From: CAYSFW01 sp964620675
Lineage (GTDB): Bacteria > Pseudomonadota > Gammaproteobacteria > UWMA-0217
DNA: 64,000 bases
NCBI GenBank assembly: GCA_964620675.1
Contig: CAZUJU010000014.1
Span: 1 to 64,000, forward strand
Direction of reading: 5' to 3'
Of this stretch, positions 53,282-61,700 are shown piece after piece (the first letter of the stretch is position 1; each line of letters starts with the position of its first letter). The notes below the pieces were generated by a model. That model was not told the DNA's origin and did not search any database. It saw only the letters and a list, made by a program, of their open reading frames with translations. Made by a program: the position numbers and the translations under genes.

Positions 53282-53467
53282 TCAGAGCCTGTGAAAAAAT
53301 CCCCGATCGTCGCGAGGGCGACCCTGGGCGTGGTGAACAAGGCGCAAGAGGCCCGAAATCGGGGAGTGTAGCGGGCCTACATGACCCGATTTCGGGCCTC
53401 TTGCAACGCAGGACACCGCGTCCAGGGCTGTCCGCAGTAGATCGCGGGATATTTTCACAGGCTCTCA
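53282..53467. mobile_element. MITE-like palindromic element inside the ABC operon
   Basis: About 186 bases with inverted ends: AGAGCCTGTGAAAAAATCCC on the left and GGGATATTTTCACAGGCTCT on the right. A perfect 19-bp internal stem (CAAGAGGCCCGAAATCGGG at 53345-53363, complement at 53385-53403) and near-complementary flanks make the whole element fold on itself. It has no open frame of its own. It lies between the permease stop and the AttH-like start, and its right end supplies the permease's last codons and stop. A decayed copy is at 7214-7384. Confidence 0.7.
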
Positions 53468-55983
53468 CGCAAGGCCTGCGCCGGAGCCACCCGGGCGATG
53501 CGCCAGGCCGGATAGAGACCGGCCACCCAAGCCGCGACGACCGCCAGCACCACCGCCTCCACCAACACCGAAACCGGCGTCAGGCTTTGCATGCTCCAGC
53601 CGAACGCACGCAGGTTGATGACATCGATCAACACCTGCGCCATCGTGACACCGAGTGGGAGCGCGAGCACGCCCGCGGCAAAACCGAGCAGCCCGGTCTG
53701 CAAGGTTACCAACCCCAACAACTGCCGCGGGGTGAGGCCGGTGGCGCGCAATACCGCGTATTCGCGGGCCTTTTCCAGTTGCAGCGCGAGCAAGGCGCTC
53801 AGCACCCCGACAAAAGCGACCCCGATCACCAACAACCGCAACACATGAGTAATCGCAAAGGTCCGATCGAAGATCGCCAGCGACAGCGCGTGGATTTCGC
53901 GATTCGAGCGCACCTGCACCGCCTGGCCAACCGGGCGTAAACGCTCAACCACCGCCGCGCGAGTCGAGGCGGCGTCGGCGTCGGGGGCGAGATAAATCCC
54001 GACGGTCGAGATCTCCGGGTCGTCCCAGAACGCCTCGTACAAGGCGCGGCGCAGCACCACCATGCCATCGGTCGAACCGTAGTCGCGAAACACCCCGGCG
54101 ATCTCGAATACCTGCCAGCCGCGATCGGTCAGGAGTTCAAGCCCGTCGCCGACGCCCAGCCTGCGATGGTTTGCCAACGGCTCCGAGATCAATACCGCCC
54201 GTTCGGCGTCGTACTTTGGCCACACTTGCGTCGGGTCACTGCCCAGAAAGGTAAACCCCTCGTAACTCCGGCGCGCCATCGCGATTGCCAACAGCTCGGT
54301 CGGGCGCGTCCGCGACTCGACCGCCACCCGCCGTCCGGTGCCGAGCTCAGCGATCCCGGGAGTGCCACGCAAGCGCTCCACCACACTCGCGTCGAGCGTA
54401 CCCGCGGCACGCGATGAAACCGGCGACGGCGCCGAGACATATAAATCGCCCTGCAAGGTCTGGTCGAGCCAATCGGTGACGCTTGCGCGAAAACTCGTAA
54501 TCATCACCCCGACCCCAACCGTGGCCGAAACCGCGACTGCCAGCGCCGCGACCGCCAGTCCGGTGCGGCTCAGATTCGCCACCACCCCGCGTGCACCGAG
54601 GCGCCCTAGGTTGCCGAACAGCACCCCGAGCAGCGGTGTCACGAGCCGCGCAAACGCCGCCAGACCTAGCGGCGCGAGCAGGCTGAATCCCACGATCAAC
54701 AAGAACAGCGCCGCGAACCCCAGCACCAGGCTCGGACTCGGCATCCGCGCCAGCAACCAGCCGACACCGATGAGCGCGACACCGGCCCCGGTCAACCACG
54801 GCAGCGCAGCATAAGCCGCCGCCTCCAGCGCTGAACGTCGTTGCGCCGCGAGCGGCGAGGTCCGCGCCGCTTCGAACGCCGGCCCCAAGGCCGCGAGCAA
54901 GGTCGCACCGAGACCCAACACCAAACCCTTCAGCCACTCCAGCCAGCCCGGCTGCAACGCGGTAACAGTCAATACGAAATACAGGTCGTTGATCGTACGC
55001 GTGACGAGCTGCAACAACCCCTGCGCAATGAGATAACCCGCCGCAAGTCCGAGCAGCGTCCCGACCACCCCGAGCACCAGCGCCTCCAGCATCACGACCT
55101 GAAGAATCTCCGCGCGCGTCGCCCCGAGTAGGCGCAGATTCGCCAACACCGGGCGCCGTTGCAACACCGAGAAGGTCATGGTGTTGTAGATCAGAAACCC
55201 GCCGACAACGAGCGCGAGCAGGCTGAGCGCGGTGAGATTGGTGTGAAACGCGCGCGTCAACTCCAGCAACACGCGATTGCGCGACTCAGCGGATTGCAGG
55301 GTCACACCGGATGGTAATGCCGCCACCAGTCGCGCCCGTTCCGCATCGGTCAGAATCAGATCGATGCGATCGAGGCGCCCCACGCGACCGAACACCTCCT
55401 GCGCAGTCGCGATATCGGCAACCAGCAGCCCGTCGAGCGCGGCGGGTGCATCTGCCGGCGACTCCGCGAACGCGACGACGGTCAGCGTTTGCGTCACCCC
55501 GCCGACCTCGACCGCGATCGGCCCACCGGCCGCCAATCCCAGCCGCGCCGCCGTTTGCGCCGGGATCAGCACGGTCGCCGGTTGGGTCAGCAGCGCGCTC
55601 AAAACGGAACCGGCAACGCCCACGACATGCGCTCGAAACGGTCCCTCGGCGAACGGATCGAGTCCGAGCAAATGAAAGGTCTCGCCCTCGATCCGCACCA
55701 AGCCCTCGATCACCGGCGCCACCGCGCGCAAACCCAGCGCGCGCCGCAGCTCGGGATAAAACGTTTCATCGATGCCGGCCGGACCACCGATCAATTGGTC
55801 GGTCGCGCGCCCGGCCAGGCGCTCGATCGAATGCGCCATCGCCCAGCGGGCGCTCTGATTCGCGAGGTCGACGGCGAACACCACCGCCACTCCGAGCGCG
55901 ATTCCGAGCACCGCCAACACCGCCTGCCAGGGATGCCGCTGTTGATGTCGCCACCCGGCGCGGTGCAGCGTCGGCGTCACCAC
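53455..55983 (-). CDS. ABC transporter permease with two FtsX-type domains (AttFG-like)
   Basis: 842 residues, two FtsX/MacB-like permease halves in one chain. Each has a large extracytoplasmic MacB-core domain and four helices in total per half; ARLVTPLLGVLFGNLGRLGARG lies in the join. The N-terminus WRHQQRHPWQAVLAVLGIALGVAVVFAVDLA is the first helix. It works with the ATPase encoded just upstream (overlap 7 bases). The C-terminal LRESL and the stop codon lie inside a MITE-like repeat, so the original end may have been altered. Confidence 0.93.
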   Translation of the reverse strand: MVTPTLHRAGWRHQQRHPWQAVLAVLGIALGVAVVFAVDLANQSARWAMAHSIERLAGRATDQLIGGPAGIDETFYPELRRALGLRAVAPVIEGLVRIEGETFHLLGLDPFAEGPFRAHVVGVAGSVLSALLTQPATVLIPAQTAARLGLAAGGPIAVEVGGVTQTLTVVAFAESPADAPAALDGLLVADIATAQEVFGRVGRLDRIDLILTDAERARLVAALPSGVTLQSAESRNRVLLELTRAFHTNLTALSLLALVVGGFLIYNTMTFSVLQRRPVLANLRLLGATRAEILQVVMLEALVLGVVGTLLGLAAGYLIAQGLLQLVTRTINDLYFVLTVTALQPGWLEWLKGLVLGLGATLLAALGPAFEAARTSPLAAQRRSALEAAAYAALPWLTGAGVALIGVGWLLARMPSPSLVLGFAALFLLIVGFSLLAPLGLAAFARLVTPLLGVLFGNLGRLGARGVVANLSRTGLAVAALAVAVSATVGVGVMITSFRASVTDWLDQTLQGDLYVSAPSPVSSRAAGTLDASVVERLRGTPGIAELGTGRRVAVESRTRPTELLAIAMARRSYEGFTFLGSDPTQVWPKYDAERAVLISEPLANHRRLGVGDGLELLTDRGWQVFEIAGVFRDYGSTDGMVVLRRALYEAFWDDPEISTVGIYLAPDADAASTRAAVVERLRPVGQAVQVRSNREIHALSLAIFDRTFAITHVLRLLVIGVAFVGVLSALLALQLEKAREYAVLRATGLTPRQLLGLVTLQTGLLGFAAGVLALPLGVTMAQVLIDVINLRAFGWSMQSLTPVSVLVEAVVLAVVAAWVAGLYPAWRIARVAPAQALRESL

Positions 55984-56669
55984 GCCACCTCGCTGCCCTG
56001 CGCGCTTATCCGTCCCTGAGCGAGCACCAACACCCGATCGGCGTGCCGCGCCACCTCGCGGCTGTGCGTCACCAGCACCAGCGTGGTCCCCGCCTCGCGC
56101 ACGCGCTCATCAAGCCGCGCGAGCACCGCGTTCCCGGTTTCGGCGTCAAGATTGCCGGTGGGTTCATCGGCCAACACCAGCGCCGGGCGATGCACCAACG
56201 CGCGCGCGATGGCGACGCGTTGCTGTTCACCGCCGGACAATCGATCAGGAAAACTGCCGGCCCGCGCGGCGAGCGCCACCGCAACCAGCGCCGCCATAAC
56301 CCGCTCGCGACGCTCGCCCACCGCAACGCCGTTCAACTCCAGCGGCAGCGCCACGTTTTCGGCCACAGTCAAGGTCGGAATCAAATTGAAAAACTGGTAG
56401 ATGAACCCCACTTCGCGCCGCCGCAACAAGGTCCGCGCGCGCTCGTCGAGCCGCTCTAGCGCCACCCCCCGCAGCCGCACCTCGCCGTGATCGGGTACCT
56501 CCAAGCCGCCCAGCAGGTTCAACAAGGTCGACTTGCCTGACCCGCTACGCCCCAGCAAGGCCAAACGCTCACCGGGCTCGATCACCAAGTCGACCCCGAC
56601 CAGGATTTGGCGCCGAATCTCGCCCTCGCGATACGCCTTGCTGACATTCCGTAGTTCGATCAAAGACAT
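55977..56669 (-). CDS. ABC transporter ATPase (LolD/AttE family)
   Basis: 230 residues. Walker A is LGRSGSGKST, the signature motif is LSGGEQQRVAIARALVHRPALVLADEPTGNLD (Walker B at LVLADEPT), and the H-loop is LVTHSREVA. It energises the double permease encoded next. It is the first gene of the operon ATPase-permease-AttH-like lipoprotein and diverges from the EamA gene. Confidence 0.96.
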   Translation of the reverse strand: MSLIELRNVSKAYREGEIRRQILVGVDLVIEPGERLALLGRSGSGKSTLLNLLGGLEVPDHGEVRLRGVALERLDERARTLLRRREVGFIYQFFNLIPTLTVAENVALPLELNGVAVGERRERVMAALVAVALAARAGSFPDRLSGGEQQRVAIARALVHRPALVLADEPTGNLDAETGNAVLARLDERVREAGTTLVLVTHSREVARHADRVLVLAQGRISAQGSEVAW

Positions 56670-56804
56670 TTCATATCCGCTCGCTGAAAATCACCCGCGT
56701 GCACCGCAGCCGCGCAAGCCTCGCCCGGCCGGTGAACTTTGTCGAGTCGCGCCCGCTGACTATAGTGTTATCCCGATCCGCCCTTCGACCACGCACCACA
56801 CACT

Positions 56805-57737
56805 ATGCGCCACCGCCCGACCGACTGGGTCATGCTCCTTGCCCTGACCGCCATGTGGGGCACCGCCTTCTTACTCACCAAGGTGGCAGTGACGGCGCTG
56901 CCGCCGGATTGGGTCGTGTTCGGGCGCCTGGCGATCGCGAGCGTGTTGCTACTGCCAGCCGCGCTGTGGTGGGCGCAGACCGGGCGCGGCGGTGCCCGAC
57001 TGTGGGTATTTCTGGTCTTGATCGCCTTGTTCGGCAACGCACTGCCGTTTTCGTTGATTACCTGGGGGCAACAACGCATCGACAGCGGTCTGGCGGGAAT
57101 CCTGATGGCCGTGATGCCGCTGTTCACCTTGGGCTTGGCGCACTTCTTCGTCCCGAATGAACGCCTCACGCGCTACCGAGTCGGCGGCTTCGCGCTGGGT
57201 TTCGCCGGCATCGTGGTGCTGACCGGACCCGAGGCGCTGACGCGTAGCACTGGCCGCTCGGCCGAACTGCTCGCAATGCTCGCCGTACTGGGGGGCGCAG
57301 TGTGTTACGCGGTTTCCGCCATTCTCTCGCGCCTGCGTCCGGCCAGCGAGGCAGTCCACGCCGCGGCGGCCACCACCGCGCTCGCAACGCTGATGATGCT
57401 GCCGCTGACCCGTTTTGATGCCGCGCTCGCGGGCGCCGATCTACCGCTTGATGCGGTGCTGGCGGTCGCGGCGCTGGGCGTCTTTTCGACCGCGGTGGCC
57501 GCGGTGGTCTATTTTCGGTTGATCCACTCGGCCGGGCCGTCGTTCGTTTCGCAACTCAACTATCTGATTCCACTCTGGGCGGTCGCGCTTGGAATCGCCT
57601 TTTTGGGCGAACGCCCGCAGCCGAACCACCTCTACGCGCTCGGCTTGATTCTGAGCGGAATCCTGTTGACGCACTTCGAAAGCCGAGTCACGCCGACACC
57701 AATCGACCCAACGCGTGAGCGGCGCGATGCAGACTAA
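56805..57737 (+). CDS. EamA/DMT family transporter
   Basis: 310 residues with ten predicted helices in two EamA repeats (ALTAMWGTAFLLTKVAVTALPP at the first; SAGPSFVSQLNYLIPLWAVALG at the second). Drug/metabolite transporters of this type export amino acids, metabolites or drugs; the substrate is unknown. It lies just upstream of the caspase cassette on the same strand, but a promoter intervenes. Confidence 0.93.
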   Translation: MRHRPTDWVMLLALTAMWGTAFLLTKVAVTALPPDWVVFGRLAIASVLLLPAALWWAQTGRGGARLWVFLVLIALFGNALPFSLITWGQQRIDSGLAGILMAVMPLFTLGLAHFFVPNERLTRYRVGGFALGFAGIVVLTGPEALTRSTGRSAELLAMLAVLGGAVCYAVSAILSRLRPASEAVHAAAATTALATLMMLPLTRFDAALAGADLPLDAVLAVAALGVFSTAVAAVVYFRLIHSAGPSFVSQLNYLIPLWAVALGIAFLGERPQPNHLYALGLILSGILLTHFESRVTPTPIDPTRERRDAD

Positions 57738-57741
57738 AACT

Positions 57742-57770
57742 TTGTCAAATTGTGTCCTGGGGTCTAGATT
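57742..57770 (+). promoter_or_regulatory. Sigma-70-type promoter of the caspase/CHAT cassette
   Basis: TTGTCA at 57742-57747 and TAGATT at 57765-57770 are 17 bases apart. It lies about 80 bases before the caspase start, right after the EamA stop. Confidence 0.5.
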
Positions 57771-57850
57771 CATAGGATCGGCGACGCCGACCTTCCCGCT
57801 TGAATCGATTCCCGCGCCCACCGGCGCGCCCGACCAGGAGTAACCCGACG

Positions 57851-58681
57851 ATGACCAAACGCGCGCTTTGCATCGGCATCAATGATTATCCCGGCACCGA
57901 AAACGATCTCTCGGGCTGCGTCAACGACGCTCACGACTGGTCGGAGACGCTCACCGAACGCGGCTTCGCCGTGGCCACCCTGCTCGACGCCGAGGCGACC
58001 AAGGCCGCGATGGTGGCGGCGATCGGCGGCCTGATCGACGCCGCGGAGTCCGGCGACAGCCTCGTCATCACCTTTTCCGGCCACGGCACCTTCGTCCCCG
58101 ACACCAGCGGCGATGAGCCTGACGGTCAGGACGAGGCCCTCTGTCCTTACGACATCCATCACGGCTCGGTGCTGCTCGACGACGAAATTCACCTGCTGTT
58201 CAAACGCCGTGCCGCCGGGGTTCGCGTGGTTCTGCTCTCGGACAGTTGCCACTCCGGCTCCGTGATCCGCTGGGCGCAACCCGATCCCGATAGCGATGCG
58301 CCGCGCGCGCGGTTCTTACCGCCGGCGGCCTGGCTACCCGAGGCGCGCTTGCCGCACAACGCGGCGGGACAGGTGCCGGCAACGGTCGAGTCCGGGCGCG
58401 GACTGCTTTCGGCGTGGATTGGCGGGTTGTCGCTGAGTGGTGGAGATCTGTTGCTGTCCGGCTGTAAGGACAATGAATACAGCTATGACGCGCGCTTTCG
58501 CGGCCGGCCCAACGGCGCCTTCACCTACTACGCGCGGCGGACGCTGCAACGGCTCGGCCCGCGCGCGACCTATGCCGACTGGTACGGCGCCATCCGCAAC
58601 CATCTGCCCGGCGCGAGCTACCCGCAAACGCCGCAGATTCTCGGCAGTCGCAACGCACGCGCGTTTCCGGTTCTGGGCTGA
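57851..58681 (+). CDS. Caspase-like (peptidase C14) protease
   Basis: 276 residues from the ATG at 57851 after AGGAG. The fold begins MTKRALCIGINDYPGTENDLSGC, and the catalytic dyad is His78 in FSGHG and Cys133 in DSCHSG, the metacaspase pattern. The chain is almost entirely the protease domain, without a visible signal peptide or effector domain. It lies 117 bases before the giant CHAT/hydrolase gene on the same strand, suggesting a protease cascade or a proteolytic trigger for that protein. Its substrate is unknown. Confidence 0.92.
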   Translation: MTKRALCIGINDYPGTENDLSGCVNDAHDWSETLTERGFAVATLLDAEATKAAMVAAIGGLIDAAESGDSLVITFSGHGTFVPDTSGDEPDGQDEALCPYDIHHGSVLLDDEIHLLFKRRAAGVRVVLLSDSCHSGSVIRWAQPDPDSDAPRARFLPPAAWLPEARLPHNAAGQVPATVESGRGLLSAWIGGLSLSGGDLLLSGCKDNEYSYDARFRGRPNGAFTYYARRTLQRLGPRATYADWYGAIRNHLPGASYPQTPQILGSRNARAFPVLG

Positions 58682-58798
58682 ACCGGGAAGAGGCGAGCGC
58701 GGGTCCGGCGCCGGTCGCGACGTCGCGGCTTTGCGCGCGTCCACCTGGCAGCGGCGAAGCGCAGCGACCCCACATCCGTTAACGACAGGGAGATTTTC

Positions 58799-61700
58799 AT
58801 GGCAGAACCCACCGAAGCCAGTATCGCGCTCAAACTGAACGGCGAACGCCTGCGCCACCCCACCCCGCCGCGGGTGTTGCAGAGTGGCACACGCGGCATG
58901 CCCGACGCCGAGCAACACTTCCTGCCGGACGGCCTGGTCAGCTTACGCGCGGCGTACGGCCTCGTACTCACCCGCACCACCGCGCCGGAGCTGATCGAAG
59001 CGGTCGCTCCAGCGCAAGTACTCGCGCTGGAACTCGACGACGGCGTGACGATCTTCGTCCGCGCCGACAAACTGCGCGACGACCTGCGTGAACTCGATCC
59101 CACCCTGGGCGATGCACTCGAACTCGACGCCCTGCGCGACCGTGGCGCGACCAGCCGAGGTCTACTCGGCGACGTGGTACGGCGGCTGTTCGTGCTCGAC
59201 CTGGGCCACGACGAAATCCTGCGTCGGGCGCGCGAAAAGGCGATCGATTGGGCGCGCGCGAAACTCGGCGACGCCACCAGCGAAGCCATTGAACAGGCGG
59301 CGGCCCTTGGCGTCTCCTGGCTCGGCACCCGCGCCCTGATGTGGGCGATCGAATCGCAACTCGCGCGCGAACCGGGCTTGTACCGATGGGTCGGCGCGCG
59401 CGGAACGGCCAGCGACCTCCTGCCGGTCGATGCGGCCGCCCTCAAGCGCGCGGCGGAACAAGGCCCGCTGCTGATCTTCATTCACGGCACCGGATCGAGC
59501 ACGGTTGGCAGTTTTGGCGATCTACTCGCGGAATCCCGCGCCGCCCGCGACGACTGGCGCCGCCTCACGGCGCGGTTTGGCGAGCGTGTGTTCGCCTACG
59601 AACACCGCACCCTGTCCGAAAGCCCGATCGAGAATGCGCTCGCGCTCGCGCGCGCCTTGCCGGAACGCGCGCGCATCAACCTCGTCACCCATTCGCGCGG
59701 CGGCCTGGTGGGCGATCTGCTCAGTCTCGGAACGCTCAGCGCGCGTGAAATCGAGACCTACCGGCGCGACGATCCGGCCTTGGCCGACGCCGATGCCGAG
59801 CAGCAGCAGCAATTGCACGAACTGGCCGCAATCCTGCGCGACAAGCAGTTCACGATCGAGCGCTATGTCCGGGTCGCCTGCCCGGCACGCGGCACGCGTC
59901 TGGCCAGCGCCAATTTCGACGCCTTTCTCGGCGGCCTGTTGTCCCTGATCGGACTCGTCCCGCTGCTGGCCGGACAACCGATCTATGCCGCGTTCAAGCG
60001 CGTGGTGCTCGAAATCGCGCGCAATCGCACCCATCCCAGCCGCATCCCCGGTATCGAGGCGATGCTGCCGGAGGCGCCGCTGGGGTCGCTCTTATTGAAA
60101 GCCCCGACCCAACCCGGGATGCAGCTCGCGGTCATCGCCGGCGACATCGAGGGGGGCGGCATCCTGAAGCGGCTCGGGGTGTTCTTCACCGATCTGATCC
60201 TGTTCGACCGCCTCAACAACGACCTCGTGGTCGATACCGATTCGATGTTTGCCGGCCTTGCCCGCCCCGATACGGCGCGCTGGCGGTTCGAGCAGGGTGC
60301 CGACGTCAGTCATTTTCGCTATTTCGCCAACGAGGCCTCGCGCGCCGCGCTGCGACACTGGCTAACCGCCGACGATCCGGCCCAAATCGCCGAGTTTCGC
60401 ACCCTCTCCGGCCCGGTATCGGAACTGATCCCGGGCACGCGCGGCGCACCCGCTGCGCTCGATCCGGAAAAGCCGGTGGTGGTCGTACTGCCCGGGATCA
60501 TGGGTTCGCATTTGTCTCGGCGCGGCGGGCGCGATCGGGTCTGGCTCGATCCGGACGACTTGATCGTCGGCGGGTTTGGCAAGTTGCGCTGGGTTGACGG
60601 CGCCGACGCAGTGGCGGCCGATGCGGTCTTGCAACGTTACTACGGCGATCTCGCGACGCATCTTGAAGCCACTCACAACGTGGTGCGCGCCCCGTACGAC
60701 TGGCGCCAACCACTCGACGTCCTCGGCGACCACCTCGCCGCCCGCATCGGCGTGCTGCTCGATACGACCCCGCACCCCATCCGCCTGCTCGCCCACAGCA
60801 TGGGTGGCCTGGTGACACGCGCCATGATCGCGCGCCACCCCGCCACCTGGGCGCGCTTGATCGAACGTAACGGGGCGCGGTTCATTATGTTGGGCACACC
60901 GAACCTCGGCTCGTACAAGATGGTGGAGACCCTCATCGGCAAGGCCTCGATGGTGCGCAATCTGGCCCGCCTCGACCTCAGGCATGACCTCCAGGAAGTC
61001 CTCGACCTGATCGGCGCCTTCCCCGGCGCGCTGCAACTACTGCCCTGCCCCGGCTCGCGCGTGGCCGCCGAGCGCAACGCCTACGATCCGGCCTTCTGGC
61101 GCGACACCCTCAAACCGCGCTTGCGCGATGTCTGGTTCGGCAACCGCGTTTGCGCGACCCCGAGCGAAGCCGCGTTGAACGCCGGTCGGTGGTTATGGCA
61201 ACAACCCGGTGCCGAGCTCGAATCCCTCCCCGAAGCGCAGCGTCGGCGCATCCTCTACGTGTGTGGTCAGGCCGACGTCACCCCGTGCGGCATCAGCGAC
61301 GCGGGTGGCCGGATCAAGATGCTCGGCACCTCGCGCGGGGACGGCGCGGTGACCTGGGACTCGGGGCTGATCCCGGGCATCGGTTCGGTTTACTACGCCC
61401 CGGTCAAACATGGCGACCTCTGCGCCACCGCGGCGCATTTCCCCGCCATCACCGAGCTGCTGCTGGAAGGCGCGACCGACGCGCTCCCAACCGCGCCGGC
61501 CGTGGTCCGCGACAGCGGTCAGGTCTTTGTTTACGACGCCGGCCCGACCCCGCCCCCGACCGCCGCCGAATTCATCGACGACTTGCTCGACGCGAGCCCT
61601 CCGCAATGTCTTGAAGCGCGTCCAACCCAGCAACTCGAAGTCAGTTGCGCCGCGATGGACCTGCGCTATGTCAGCCAACCCCTGCTGGTCGGACACTACG

